DNA of 64,000 nt from Irpex lacteus (GCA_001986395.2 MQVO02000015.1:682001-746000); one strand, 5' to 3'; counted from the stretch's first letter, positions 13,379 through 27,014 are shown. Numbers and translations are program-made. The notes: generated by a model from the letters alone, not told the origin.

Positions 13379-14208
13379 CATCCGCACGTATGCGTATGTT
13401 CGTGATCATTGAATGGGCGAGTGGCTTGCCTCTCCCAGACGCATGATCTTCCTCCATGTATCTAATCGCTGTCATTTACAATATGGAATCGATTTAGCGC
13501 ATGAACGCATGTTTATCATTGCCTGTCTATCCACTATGTCACTGCATTTCTCCGTCCCGTTTGTTTTTGGGTTCCTTCCGCAATCTCGCGGAGGCAGGTA
13601 TCATAGATGACACGAGTGTGATAAGTACATGAATGGTCAGCTGAATACTGGCTACCGAACTATGTCAAAGGACGGTGATGAAGATAGGAACATTTGAGGT
13701 CTACGTGACCATATAGGATGAAATCGTTGTGAATTGGTATATGGGCTGGAGCTAAAGTGACAAGTAATTGCAAGTCGGGGCTCTTAAGAGAGCATCCCTC
13801 GGAGTTAAGCGAGGCACAACTCGCGGTAGAGACAACAAAAAAGATATTGGGTTGTGGAAGCTGGAGAGCAGATAGAGCGGCGAACATATGTAAATGGTAA
13901 AGCACGACGTGAACGGAGATAGAAAACAACCGACAACCATGGGGGAAAGCGGATACACAAATGAGCGGACAGGATATAACAAATGCTACAAGCGGGCTGG
14001 TGGGAGAGAATACACGACCTATGTCGACACAAATTCAATGTTGGAGAAAAGGAGAGCGATGGCTGAATTGGGTATCGGGGAGAATAGAGAAATAAAATAA
14101 AACGAGAGAAGACCAAACTAGACGAGATGTTGTAAAACGAGTGGGAGTGAGACGTTGGTGGGAAGTGGACCGGCTAGTCCAGCGTCGTGGCAGCTATCAG
14201 TGAGGCGA
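13379..14208. other. Intergenic interval between convergent genes
   Basis: Flanked by the ends of the adenylate-kinase-like gene and the minus-strand transcription factor. It holds no supported gene. Bases 13860-14140 are purine-rich on the plus strand. Both 3' untranslated regions should lie here. Confidence 0.55.
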
Positions 14209-17200
14209 TCACGAAGCTCTTGGCAACGGGTATTTTGAGCTAGTTCACATCGTAGTCAGTCATGGACTCGGAGGCTGATAAGCGTGGACAATGTGTATAT
14301 TACCTTGGCAAGGCCACAATACGTTGAGTGTTTCGAGCGGGTATGAGGAACGATTTAGCGAGTTCGAGGGCGTTCAGGAGCGAGCGATCGTAGTTCCACA
14401 ATGCCAGGCAGATCGCAACTTGGCTCGAATACCACTGAGACTGGAACGGCCGCCTGGACAGCAAGTGCCCTCGCGTTTCACCAAGCTCTCTAACGGAATT
14501 CTTGACGCGCTGCGCGACCTGGTTCTGATAGTACACTGTTATACGTTGGTTAATAGCTGGTTGCGGTTTTCTCGCAAGATACTTACGCCATTCTTCTGCC
14601 TGTCGACGGTTAAAGGTCGGTGGCCGAACATCGTCAACATCCTGTAATCTGCTGAACATGGTCAGGGTTGAGACATCGAGATTGTAGGCAGAGGATCGTG
14701 CTTACCTACGGAGCTCGTACGTGATTGTCATACGAGTGCTGGACGAAACATATCAGCCTGCCAGCCAAACTGTCTGACACATGACCGACGCACTTATAAA
14801 TATACTCCCGACACAGATAAATTAGCGCAGTGTCTCCATTGCAGCGGTGCATGTCGAGAGCATCTTGTATGACGCGTGTCTCAATCCACGCCGCGATCGC
14901 GAACTCCGCTCTGGCTTCCGTCTCCACAGCACTGTCCCGCTGGCGAATACAGCTGGTCCAAAGAAGCATGCTGCGGCAGTACAACGCCCATATCGATTCC
15001 TTTGGCGAAACCCGTGGAATCTGGTTGCGATGCGAGCCGTGCTGCTTGCGCGCGTAAGCTTCTCCTGGGAAAAGAATCATATACTAGAATGAAGGGCATG
15101 AACAACGATCGAGATGACCGTCAGCTGATGTTGGCCTATGAATCGCGAGCAATAGTTGATTCTTACGTTTTTAGGATCCGTCAGGTAAAGCTTGATTGGC
15201 TCTTGATGGAAGGCCGCGCATTGAGCTGTGTAGCTTGCGATAAGATTGAGCGCACTCCAGCAGAGCCTGCGGCACTCTTCCTTGCGCATCTCTACCTCAT
15301 CACCACCCCAAGGTAACGTCGATGGTTGAAAGATCGAGTCATGATCCTGGCCGTAGATACCATTCTCCGTCGATGCAAGGCTGCAGTCACAAATCTCCGG
15401 TGTCTTATAGTCGGGGATGTATACGACTGGAGCAGAGTCGGGGTTGAACATGCTGACCTCCGGGTCTTCCATGTCTTCCATTGAGAGCGAGAGTGCGCGT
15501 ATGATGTTATCCACAAATTGGAGAGAGGATGTGGCACGAGTAGCGGTGTGCTCGGGGTGGCATGACGACTCAAACAGAGCTAGAATCTATCAAAGACCGC
15601 GGGTTGATCAGTATACCTTGTGCGCCATTTCTGTTTGAAGCCATTCACCTGGGCGGCCTCAGCTAAAGTGAAGTCAAGAGCTTGTGCATTGCATGCGGCC
15701 TCTAAAGACGCCTGTGCTTCGTCACGCAGGCTAAGGGCACGAAGCCGACCCGGCTCCCCTCTCTCAAGCTCGCTCGACTGCATGAGATTGGCCATAGCTA
15801 AAGCAGAAAGGATCAAAGAAGGTTGGATGCGATATCTGCTTTCTTCGCTGCGCAGGTTCTGGAAGAAGGTTCGGGATTTATAAAGAACAGCCAGTAGCTG
15901 CTTTCGGCAATTCTGTCATAAGCCGTTCAATGATTGTAGATATGCATCTTGACGAGATACGCGGACTGCTTACAGAAAATTAAGGTCATTGAAGATAGCT
16001 TTCATACTACAGAGTAAGGAACATGAGCCGGTGCAGGTACGGAATTCAAACGCGACGAGACTGACGATTCTTGAGGAGTAGGAGCATAGGTAGTCATTAG
16101 GTTATCCCACCACGTCCGGCGCGAGTAGTCAATAGAGGGAGCAGAGAAAAGCTGAGGTTGTCGGTCATCTTCTGGCATGGTGTTGCGAAAGTTAAGGTAA
16201 GGAGTGTGTCTTGGTGCTTGAGGAAGCACATCCTGCTACCACTGAATTAAATACTGGTTGACCAAGTACCACGCGAGATGAAAGAGACGGGGTACTTTAC
16301 TTTAGGATATATTGCCTCTGAGGGGATCCCGCGAGCCGACATTGACGTCTCGAGGACGTGCGATGGCGCTTGAGAGAGATTAGCAATCGAAGTCTCTTCG
16401 GTCTTTTGGATGAATAGGTTTCGTTTCGTACCATTTACCAAACTGTCCTTGAGTTCGAAGGAAACGAGGTTGCCATCATGATCGTCCTCGACTTTGCGCC
16501 TCTTCCTCGCCAGAACAGTAGACCCGGCAGACGGATCGCCCTCGGATGGTCTCTTCTTGCATGACCTCTGACGAGTACCAGGACGCTTATCGGGACCACG
16601 GCGCTTTGGAACTGCGTCGTACTCGCAATCGTTACCCCGTCTAGTGCAGTTGTTGCAGACAGGTCGAGTAGAATCACAACGTATCTTCCGTGCTCGACTG
16701 CGATGCCAACAAATTAATGAGGTTAGAGGTCATATCAATGAGCTGGATGATCTCTCGCGCGACATACCATTGTCGGCATGCAATAACCACCGTGGAAGCC
16801 TCTCGACGTGGTCGCGAAGGCCCAGCTTGACTGGAAGTGGCAGGGCTGCTGCCCGCCGCATTGCTCTTTCCGGAAGGAGAAGCTCGTAGCGGCGGTTGCG
16901 ATTTCTGGTCAGGAGGTGTCATGACTATAGGGCCTTGAGTAGTCGACGGCATGGCGCTATATGTAGCGCGTGGCATGTGTTGCTCAGGTAATCCGTTTGG
17001 AGGCAGATTAAAGCTGTACTCCTCCGCTGGACTTAGGGCGGTAGGAGAGCGAATGGTCGAGGGCGGCTCCATGCCGAGATCAAGCACTGGGTGCTGAGCT
17101 CTCGTATACGGAACATGCGAATGAGGAAGTGGCAACAAGTGTTGCATGGCCGTAGGGCTCGGCACCTGTAGTGTCCCTAGGAGATGAGGAGGTGGAGAAT

Positions 17201-17508
17201 GTATATTCATATGGTGTTGCGCTGAATACCGAGCGTCAAATGGTGCTTGTACGAGAGACGTTGCGGCGTCGGCGACATGAAGCTGGTGGTTAAGGTGATA
17301 TCGGACTTTTTAGAGGGCAAGTAACCATGTTAGTCTCCACTAGCACGATAACAGCAACGATTAGCCTACCGTCAGCGGGAAACGGAACTTCGAATACAGG
17401 GGAGTGGACGTCGGAGGTCGAGCCCTCTTCGCTAGACTGGACGCCATCCTCGATGGCAAGATTAGAGGTAAAGGGGGTATAGAGGTCATTGCCAGCGGAG
17501 GCAACCAT
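14209..17508 (-). CDS. Zn2Cys6 fungal-specific transcription factor
   Basis: A DNA-binding regulator. The binuclear zinc cluster CRQCRARKIRCD followed by CNNCTRRGNDC (residues about 223-250) has the C-x2-C-x6-C-x6-C-x2-C-x6-C spacing and is split by an intron after the second cysteine codon begins (exon ends near 16768). It is followed by a basic linker (KRRGPDKRPG) and a nuclear-localisation-like KRRK. The remaining minus-strand exons encode a fungal-specific regulatory domain: SIDYSRRTWWD near 16115, a helix with RIQPSLILSALAMA near 15810, CRRLCWSALNLIASY near 15260, and YARKQHGSH and CREYIY near 15050-14810. The start is placed at ATG 17508-17506, since the frame beginning at 17541 starts with GTG. 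A long Pro/Ser-rich stretch precedes the cluster. The last exon is uncertain: one splice ends at 14209, another frame would end at 14174. Target genes are unknown. Confidence 0.88.
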
Positions 17509-20500
17509 GTCTGTGGTGGCGATGGAGACGATGGGAGGCACGGAATGGTAGGCTCAGGACATACCAGAGCCTAAGAGGCGAGGTATAGATATGAGCCACG
17601 CGAGACTCGGGAAGCCCCCAGCGGGAACCTAAGTAATAGAGCAATGGCAGGCTTGGTATCCCATGCTCATGGTCTGTTGGAGACGCGCGCAGATGGATCT
17701 ACAACATCGAAAGTTCCTGACAAATTATAACGTGTCAGTGAACCGCAATCACATCTCTGCTGTAGCCCTATCTCCTTTCGGCTGTCCGACGGACGTGGCC
17801 CGACCGACAGCCAGGCCACGGCCAGCCAAACCACGGTACTGCCCGTCAGCTGGAGCCAGGACACCCTGTGCCTCCTGCCTAATTCTGCCAATTCCTCCTG
17901 GCCGTGGCCGGTGCGTGGTCCTCAAATTCCAAGAGCTCGTCCCCGCGCACATTCTCCCATTTCCGTCTCTACCATGAAGTTTCAGCCCCTCCCATCACTA
18001 TTTCCACGCTTGACAGCTGCTGATCACCCCGTCGCTTCAGTTCAAATCCGGAAGGTGCTAACGTTCGCCATCCACCCAGACTGTTCCGTGCGCTGGATCA
18101 TCCATTCTGCCAGACCCGCTCCCCTCAGTTTGGACACTGGCCACAACTTCTGCTCTCCCAGTCAGATCACATATCGTCAATCGCCCCGGAACTTTGCGCT
18201 CAAGATGCTTTCTTCTCCGCATGAGAACAACACATGGCCACGAGAACCACCACCACCGAAGTTCCTGCGGCTTCACTCATCTGCTGCAGCCAGCTTCGGG
18301 CTGACCGTTCGACATCGACAGGGTCGACAGAGACCCGTCTTTCTTCCATCTCCCTCTCTCACGCCCTTTCGTCAGACTGGTCCAGACGCTCTACCTCGTG
18401 TGGCGGTACCGGGAGGGTTCGGTTAGCAGCATCTTCCAAGCAGAACTTCCGTGGGATATAGCGCGTTTCATTCATCTCCAACCTGAACCAACAGTCCACT
18501 TCACGTCCTCGTCCCTCTGCATGTCTGAGCGTGCCCTTTCCTTTTACTCATATTGACCCTATAGGACGAAGAATGGCACGGACAGCCTTTGCAAAAGCTC
18601 AGGCACACCGCTACCCACGGGCATTCGCAAACAACTTACTGACGAACTGATTTTGAAGACTGTGCTTACTGATTTGATTTAGCGCAGATGCATACGTCAA
18701 GTATGATTCCTTGCCCCCTGCTACTCCTCTGTGGGCAGGCTCCTGTCTTGATGACGGGCTACTCTCTCACGGACGCCTGTGTGAGGTATGTCCCAAACAC
18801 GCAACTGCTATTGTTAACTGATCAGTCGACAGGAAGACGGCAAATCAGCTTCTCTGTTGTGAGAGAGAGAACCATCTGTTCGTGGCATTTGCCCTCGTGC
18901 TCTGACTCCACTGTACAACCCCGACGACTCTCGCTGCAATTTAGCCGTGCGTCTGTACATATCAAGACTCATAACGTACTCGAAAGTTGCTTGTCGATGC
19001 TTCGATACACCTATTATCGACGCTGATTCCGTTCAAATGACCGACGGAATTTAACTCGATGCTCCATGACTAGAACCATCCGAGACAGAAGAAAGCGCTC
19101 ACGGTCCACAGGCGAGTCTCATGATCGCGTTGCCCTCAACAGTGGTAGAGCTGCGCGCAAGCCATTGGGAAGGTAAGCCTTCTCAAACGCCTTGTCGCAC
19201 TATGAAAGGCCATTCGGTCTCACCAAGCCTCTCCGCAGTACATCGTAGCATCTTGAAGTGGGATGATTCATCGTCCGTGCTATTGGGTACCACACTTCTC
19301 AGCGTGGCCACTACATGGCAGATAGTTCAACTGACCGTCGATGGTCTCTGAATGGGAGGTCACCTCCGGTTGGAACCTGAGGCTACATTCTTTCATGGTC
19401 AGTGCTTCGGCCTTCTCCTGCGTTTATCAGATTCCTTGCGCGTCATGTTAGGGCGCGTCCAGAGCATCCGCAAAACTCTGTTGGGCTCTTCTACCTTGTG
19501 ATTAGACGTCCATAGCCAGCTTTAACAGTTGAGCCCGCCCAGACCGGAGTTAGGCCAGAACGTCGGACCCGGCACGGGCGTACGGACAAGGTTTCATCAA
19601 TCTACTGGGATATCATTTGACTGCTTGGTGGTAAGGGGATGCCAACCCTCGTCCCTATCTTGGAAGGTGATGGTCCCTGCCAGCCTGAAGTGTTCTGGTA
19701 AGATGCTCGTCAGGATCGCATGGCATAAGACGCGCTCATCACCGGTAGCCTCGTGTTGAGCGCATTGCACGTCGAAAGACGCAGAAAGCCGGAATCTTAT
19801 CTGGACGTGAAGGATAAACGTGAGCGACTCATTGGCGTTCCTCCGTGATCAGGGTGTTTCCGAACCCGAACATATTCTTGTGTGCCACACAAAAGCAGAG
19901 TTCCACCAGTAGCCGCCACCATGGAGCGCAGGGCCAAGCTCCAAACTTTTCTGTCACAGACGAGCGGTTTACTTTGCTGACTTAACCAAAAGTTTTCGTC
20001 ATCGAAGGTCAGATGCAGCGTTAGCATCTGTCATGTCTGGTAAGCGTACCTCTCTACATACATTTGCAACTCAGTCGTTTTCACTGTTCTACAACATAGC
20101 CTATAGCGTTGTAGACCTGAATCACCGTCAAGTCCTCGGCACCTTTAGAAGCTTCTATTAAGAGTAGCAACGTCCCTGGGGTTAGGAGCTGCATCAGACG
20201 TCCCCTGATCTACGAAGGTAACCGCTGCTCAAGCAGACATCTAAAGAGTATCGCGGGTGCGGTGCCAGAAATGGATTCCCAGGCCGTCTCGAGCACTCCT
20301 AACGTCCGATTTCTCAATTCAATGAGTGAGTCGAGACTATGACCTATCCGGATCAATGAGCTGTAATCACAGCTGTGCATTCACCACGCTCCCTGGAGCA
20401 CGTCGGAATGGGATCACTCGTGCGTCCATTCCTTCATTCATAGGCCTCGGACCCGTGAAGCTTTCACGCACGTAACTCGTCAGTTTTGGTCCTACAATCG

Positions 20501-23096
20501 CCTCGTCCTCAAAAACGTCCGGGGCGGCGCGTGAACAAGTTCGACTCGTTGTGGTTCGCACCGTTGACGTCGTCGCGCGATTGTACACGCATCTCGTTTC
20601 TGCGAGGTCGCTGCTCACCATCGATGATCATGTGGTACCTAGCCTCGGGCCTGCGGACCCTAAGGCCAGGCATGCGATCATTAAATCTCCAACATACGGG
20701 AAAGGTAACCTTGGCGCTCTGCACGCATGCCGTTGGAGGTCGGCGAAGGGTTGCAATGGGCGTCGCTGCAGTTGGTATCTTTATCATCGCGCTATACTGC
20801 TTATAGCGAACCACAGCATCAAGGCTCCCTATCAGCCAGAAAGGCTGTCAGTTCAGTCGATTTGTTGTCTTGTTATACTCTACAGCAATGATCTCGGCCT
20901 CTACGGTTCCAGCTAAACAGGATAGAGTATCTTCGACATTCCGCCGTTTTCCGGGTTGGTAATGACATATCATAACCGCTGATCTCGACAGACATCTTTC
21001 AACTTTTGTAGAGCTACGCTGTTGAATTTGGTAAGGATGATACGAATATCTTTCCGAGTTTCACGGACGCGCTGACGATGGATTAGAGTACTTCCCAGAC
21101 ACTGCGCAAACGGCTATGCGTGTTTAGGGAACGCTTCTCAGATTCTGATATATCTACGCCGCTTGCGGCATATCGAATCGATAGCTATCCTCAAAAGCCA
21201 TGTATGAGTACCTAGGAACGGAAATTACCTACCGGCGGAAGATACGATTGGGACCGATAACGCCTCTTGCTACCGTGCTCTACTGGCCAAGGTTGCAGCT
21301 TGTTCATGGTGAGTTCATTGATACACATCGCCTCGTTGTACGCTCGTTGCTGGCAGATGAATCCGTTAGTGTCTTGAACATGCTTTAAACACCACATTCT
21401 CGCTTCTGGCCTGGGTATCATGTGGACAACATACGGATCGAACATGACATGTACAGAAACACCACACATACAATGTGTGCAGGAGTAATCCTCGTCTGTG
21501 AGTGCACACTACTGATTAAAACAAAATATATTCCTGGCGTATCATCGGATGAAAACTCGACTATGAGGTGTGTATGTTATTCAAAGCCTTTTCAACTACA
21601 CTCATTCCTCGGATCCACAGTGGGGATATTTGAGGGAGTTCGTGAATCGAACTTTGCCCCACAAAGCCTGAAACCGGATGGCGTGCTTCCAGATGGTACA
21701 CGACTTCTAGACTGAACGATAAGATTCATATATCCGCGTCTCGCCACCTGATCCACAGGTTGAAGGATGTAGGGTCTTCTTACCGGCTTACTCTTACCCT
21801 TGAGGTTGTGAGGCTGATGATGAAAAGTTTCTTCGCAGGAGGATTGATCTTGAATGTACCAAAACCTGTACTATGAAGATGCTTCTCCCGCTGCTGCTGT
21901 AGAAAGCAGCCACTACCCAGCAAGAACGGTCTCGTCGGGTGTCTCGAGCCTACATTCCGGTAAGGTCCTCTCATACTCAACGTTTTTGTTCTGCACCTCA
22001 TATTTGGTATCCACATCGCATTGGCTTATTTTGTTCCTGATGCGTCGCCTCGCATCGCCTGCTAGCTACGGTCGTGTGGCTGGCTCAGGGCTGAAGATAG
22101 TACGGTGAAATTCTTTATTCTCATCCTGACTCATTTCCTAGAACGGCTCATGCAGCACGTAGCTTCACTTCTGACCACGTTCGTGTTCTCTTTCACGGGG
22201 TCGAGGCACATGTCCTCGTCGATGATGCATGGGTCGCTACAAAACGGGTCCATGTTCTCACTCTACCTGCAGAACTCCTGGGTCCGCAACCTTCACGCTT
22301 GACGTCTCGTCCAAACTTTCAACTCTCGAACCTTCAAGTTTTCAAACTTCTTCTCTCGGGGCTTTTAGCTCAAGAACAGGGTACTGCGGTCGTACACATT
22401 GATCTGCAAGCTTCTTATTGGTCGCGTGGGGTGGTGCGCCCTCGAGCAAAGAAATCTGGCTCTTCAATCTGAGAATGAATATTGGGCTGAGCCCGTGGTA
22501 GCCGCCGTTACAAATGAAGTCGGTTGACCTCCCTGTTGCCTCGCTCACTTATCTCAGTTCGATGAGTCGACCCTGTGCAACGGTAATTCTCGACCTTATA
22601 CCTAAATTTATTTGACCGTGGGTAGTCCTCGTTTTGAGCTGCTCCCTGGTATACCATTCATCCGTTGATATGCTAGTGCTGCTATGCTCTACCCGCCCCT
22701 CGCTGTATACTCGACTCTCTATTGCATGGTCACCGGAACGTCTGATTAGATGCCGCTGGTGGGAAAGCTGAGATCGGTTTCTACTCACGCACTCGGTATT
22801 GGTAATACCGACATTCTCGGCCTCGTTGCTGAACCACAATGCAGACTCGAGACTCGCTAATGCAAAAACACATTGTGTCCAACATACAGATAACCATCGC
22901 ATTTCGTCAGGTCGTACAGTACATGTGCATATTTCCGTATTATACCGCAAGATAATAGAGTTCGGGTTCCCAGGTCAAAGAGGCACAATAGAATACGGCG
23001 GCCGTGTCCATTATACAAGGGTATCAAGCGTGAACGCAGCAGGCTTCCACGTTCATCGAACAGGCTTTATCCAATCTCCTCGAGTATCGTCAAGCC
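17509..23096. other. Long gene-poor block
   Basis: About 5.6 kb without a supportable gene. The first 500 bases are probably leader and promoter of the transcription factor on the minus strand, with an inverted pair of GGCCACGGCC (17814-17823) and GGCCGTGGCC (17900-17909). Beyond that, frames are short and scattered; the longest (171 codons ending 18426, first ATG at 17974) shows low-complexity composition and no motif. I saw no transposase, reverse transcriptase or integrase motif, no long repeat and no tRNA. Compared with the gene density on both sides, this could be old mobile DNA decayed beyond recognition or a long non-coding region. Confidence 0.5.
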
Positions 23097-25045
23097 TCAT
23101 TGCTGCTTCGAGACAGAATCATTGACAGGCACTTGGTCTTCCTCTTCCTTTGCTCCTTCGTCCGCGTCGTCGTTGTCTCGTGCTCGCTTCGCATCCTCCT
23201 CGACAACTGCCTGCATATCTCCTACTTTAACGCCCTCTGCCGCAGGAGCACCTGTACTGCTCAGCGAACTAACACTCGAGCTTGCACTGGAGCTCAGGCT
23301 GCCCGACGGCTGAGCTGCCTTTTTACCTTCCTTCGTCTTTGCCGCTTTCCTCTTCTCTTTCCACTCCTTTAGGTGATCGTCAAACGCTTGTATACACGTC
23401 ACCTTACCAAGTGCACCCAGGTTCCTCGGCGAGGCTAGATAGGAGTGCAACGTCGGTAAGAGATCGGCGCGGGGCCTGTATGTGCCCGAGTCGTTGTCAA
23501 TGACAAGCTCATATAGAGCAGGGTCATCCGGCGGATTGTCCTCGTCGAAACCCACATCGCCGTGTGTGGCGTCGTTAGCTTCGTCGGGTTCATCTTGATC
23601 AGACTCAGCGGCTTGACGTCCCGCGGAGGACCGGGGTGCCTGGTGCTTGTGGCGCAGAGGACGAACAAAGAACTCGCCACTGTAGGCAATCTCGATACAT
23701 ACGTCCGAGTGCATGGTATGTTTGCTGAGGAACTCGATGGATAGCTGCTCCCCGGTTTCCTGCAGATATTCTTAGCCCTCTTTGTTTGCAATTTTATCGA
23801 CGGTAAGTACTTACCGTGAAACGCCATTCGCCATCCAGCATTATCACGTAGGTAAAGATCCGACCATGAGTTCCAAATGAAGTCATCCTCAGAAATTGAC
23901 GTGCTAACGCGACAGAATCGCTTGACAACTTGCGCTCTGAGCTCTGGGCACCATCGACGCCAGTAGCCGACTTGTCCGTATGTGATAAGTCTCCTTGGTC
24001 ATGCGACTGTGCAGCGTCGCCGGCGTGAGGTTGAGCATCCGAAGTTCCAGTGGTATGTTCTTCGCCATCCTTTTCTCTCTGCTTTTCTTCACCCTGCGGT
24101 TTCTCTACGCCTTCATCGTCACCGATAACGCCCCAGACAACGTTCTTATCCCAGGAGTAGATCTTTAGGTGCTGTTTATGAAGAGCGTGGTGCAGAAGCA
24201 ATCCCTTAATTCCCCTGCGTCTGAACATAGCCTTGACGAAGGGTGCAAATCCCACATAACGATGGCGTAAGGTAGCAGGTACAGGACCAGCCAGCTGGAT
24301 ACGATTTGCAACGAAAGCACTGGGAGAGACGCTCGAGCCTGGGGCCCTGTCTCCGCTATCAGGTGAATGCGCAGACCCCATAAGCCACCCTATGAGTGGA
24401 GAGAAATGACGCGTGTATTTGCCTGCAACTTTAGCTTTAAAAGATGCTTGTATCCAAGGAGAAGTTAGAACTCACGAGGACCAACGGTGTAAAGTCTGGT
24501 GTCTTCTTGGTTCTCGGACTTACCCAAGACCTCGACATTGACCCACACGCGAACATGGTGGCCAATATCTCCGCGAGTCAAGGCTCGAGCAGTCCAGGTA
24601 AACAAAGTGGTCGTTATCCTTCCTGCCCGCTTGTGCACCTTGTACTCGCGATCTCCAGACTTCCAACCTTCAGCGAGTTTACCCTCCCCTTCGTTTGGTA
24701 TCCGCAAGACGGCTTTACCGAGGTCGTCGTCGTAGTTTCCTGGATCCTCGTCTTTGAGTTTTAGCGACAAGAGAAAGCCAGAGTCTGGTATACCAGCGAC
24801 GATCCATTGCTCGCTGTATTGCGGGTTAAGACTTCGCCTGCACGTACGTGTTCGATAGGTCAGATACTGTGGATTAGAGGGGTCTCTGGCGGATCTTCTG
24901 AGAGAGTTGCCTGCAGGTAGGGGTCGCAAGAAAGGTCGTTTAGGTCGGATACCGGTACATTGTCCACTCTCAAGAAAGTGATTTTACAAGTGTACAAGGT
25001 TTGTTTTCGCACATCGGGTGATTCTTGTTTTTTTGAGATTGACAT
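23097..25045 (-). CDS. C2-domain protein, conserved fungal hypothetical, with an apparent 1-nt frameshift
   Basis: Starts at ATG 25045 and ends at TGA 23097-23099. The N-terminus is a C2 domain, a membrane- or calcium-binding beta-sandwich: ITFLRVDNVPVSDLNDLSCD then DPYLQATLS, later RSLNPQYSEQW and LKDEDPGNYDDDLGKA. The first and second parts lie in different frames; they join if one base is missing from a run of four G at 24879-24882 (plus strand). After the C2 domain come YTRHFSPLIGWLMG, a conserved segment through HALHKQHLKIYSWDKN, an acidic insert, GRIFTYVIMLDGEWRFTETG and a Ser/Ala-rich tail. Introns at about 24476-24424 and 23810-23773 splice in frame. The rest of the architecture recalls conserved fungal C2 proteins of unknown role, probably cytosolic and membrane-recruited. 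The frameshift may be an assembly error or a real mutation. Confidence 0.75.
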
Positions 25046-25482
25046 TACGGCTTACGAAGTGGCGGTAGTACTATACATAGCGATTAGCTCTGTCCACGAA
25101 GTTTACAAGACACTTACGAGGTGGTTGAAGAGAGAGAGACATCGTAAGTAGTTGTGTAACTGATAGACTTTATTGAACCCGAAGTGTTATGACGTTTGTA
25201 GTTGAATAAAAATAGCACGTTTATTGCCCTATATAAATTGCCGCCGGCAGTGGAGCTTTATTTGATCTCGATCAATGTTGATTTGCGCTCGTGGCCAGCC
25301 ACCATAAAAATCCAAGAGATGAGTCTAAGGTATGAGACGAGATATGGCTGTTTCAAAAATACTTGGAGGTCGAAGAACAACGGTCGCCAGACTAGGAATA
25401 CATTTTTCTACTTTACATTGAACCCGCACATTCATAGAAACACCATTACCACGCAGTCACTCTACCAGCCTAACTGTTCAAC
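25046..25482. other. Intergenic interval
   Basis: AT-rich spacer of about 440 bases between the start of the C2 gene and the stop of the oxygenase gene, both on the minus strand. It should hold the C2 promoter. No supported gene. Confidence 0.5.
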
Positions 25483-27014
25483 TCAATATGCAGACCCGTG
25501 AGAAGGTAAACCATCTGGGAAGTACTCCTTGAAAAGCTCCGGGTAATGGCGTTGAGCGACGTCAGGATGGCTTCTGTATCACGATTATGGCATCGTTAGC
25601 TACCAAGGAACCAAGCAAAAGGACAAGGACACTCACTTCACACGCCCGATGAGAGCAACATGACCTGCAGGTAGCTCGTTATACTCCGCATAATTCACAG
25701 CTGCGTTGATATCGTACGTCAGACGACACTCATCACCCTGAACCAGAACATGCCAAACTTACAATCCGAAGAGCCGACGTTCCCGCGCTTTTCCTTGAGT
25801 TGCAGAATCTCGGGAGGTACTGGCGATTGAGTGAATTTGGTAAGTAAATTGAGTTAATCATTAATGGTCAAGCTTCGAGGGACACCATGTGTTCGAGGGA
25901 AACGGACGTACGACTCAACACCGACTTTCCTATCACTGCTCTCTGAGAAATCATCTGGAAGAACGGGATTGAATAGCGTGGCGTAGAACCCTTGGCCGGT
26001 GAGAGAACGCGATGGGATGTAGCGATGCACACTTTCTGCGTTACTGTCTCGAGAGCTGCACAAGAAGGGATTAGTCCAGAGAGCCACAGCGAGAGAACCA
26101 TCGGGCTTGAGGTGTACCTTTTCCGATGTTCACGACATATGTTCGCGGGATAGGTGGTGCGTCCACCCATTCACCTGAAAGGTTCTGGACCTGTAGACCG
26201 CGATGTGGTGATGCCTGGACGAGCTAGATGCCCGGCAAAGTTGGGCATGAGCATCCCTCGCCCCCGGAGCAGAAGTGTGAGACGCACTAGAGTCAGAAAT
26301 CCTCCATCATAGTGCGGTCCGACACCTTGGTCAGAGGATTCATCTTCCGGTACGGGGTACTTCACAAGTTTCGCCCGATCCTGGTTGCCCCCTTCCTCAA
26401 TGAAAGGCGAGAATGCATCCGGGGGTAAATGGAGGGCCTCGGCCACAGCTGCTAGTAACTCTTGACTCAGCTTCTGCGTCTGTTCAACATACGAGGTGAA
26501 GGTGTCCTTGAACCCTGGCAACAATTCTTCCTTCGGCCACTACATCATCATAGGTACCAAGCAGCAACTGAAAGCATCAGTATTGTGCGCACCGAATACA
26601 CCGACTGTAGCACACGAGACACACCTGGGAAGGTCCCCAGAGCCTCAGGAACTCCGGCTCTCCAGATTTCCATCGACCCTCCGTATGTTCAAGTGGCGTG
26701 CCAATGTCAAACTGCTCACGCTGGTCCACCTTTCCTTTCGTTAACTCTGCCCCAAATCTTGAGTACCCAAAGAAATGTGGTGAGTGGACCATCCGGATCC
26801 TCTCCTTCTCCTCCTGTGGCAAGTCGAAGAATCGAGGTGTATACTCGATGATCTTGTCGCTGATATCCGAGTTAAGGACGGGTGTGTTGGAGAGATAGAA
26901 GAATCCGACATTTGTCAGTACATTGAGCAACTGAGAGATGAATTCAGGTCGTGTCTCGGGGGACTTGAGCTGGGTGTAATCTAAGACGGGGATACTTGAG
27001 AAGTTGGTAGCCAT
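25483..27014 (-). CDS. 2-oxoglutarate/Fe(II)-dependent dioxygenase (isopenicillin N synthase-like)
   Basis: A cytosolic oxidoreductase of the 2OG-Fe(II) superfamily. It uses Fe(II), oxygen and usually 2-oxoglutarate to hydroxylate or desaturate a small molecule. The N-terminal non-haem dioxygenase domain opens IPVLDYTQL and continues GFFYLSN and FFDLPQEEK. The catalytic core carries the iron ligands H206-x-D208 (in GPHYDGGFLTL) and H264 (in ATSHRVLSP), with the 2OG-binding pair R276-x-S278 (RYS). All are present, so the enzyme should be active. The C-terminus reads HPDVAQRHYPELFKEYFPDG. The first exon is 27014-26656; at least six further exons join in frame, ending with TGA at 25485-25483. 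The start ATG reads straight into the conserved domain. The substrate is unknown; neighbours give no biosynthetic context. Confidence 0.92.

Noticed and set aside
17814..17909. 10-bp inverted repeat GGCCACGGCC / GGCCGTGGCC
   Set aside because: Arms are short and 76 bases apart in a GC-rich leader, with no flanking target duplication. Not evidence of a mobile element.
17974..18426. Plus-strand frame of about 150 codons upstream of the transcription factor
   Set aside because: Low-complexity composition, a second open frame over the same bases and no recognisable motif; the longer version starts with GTG.
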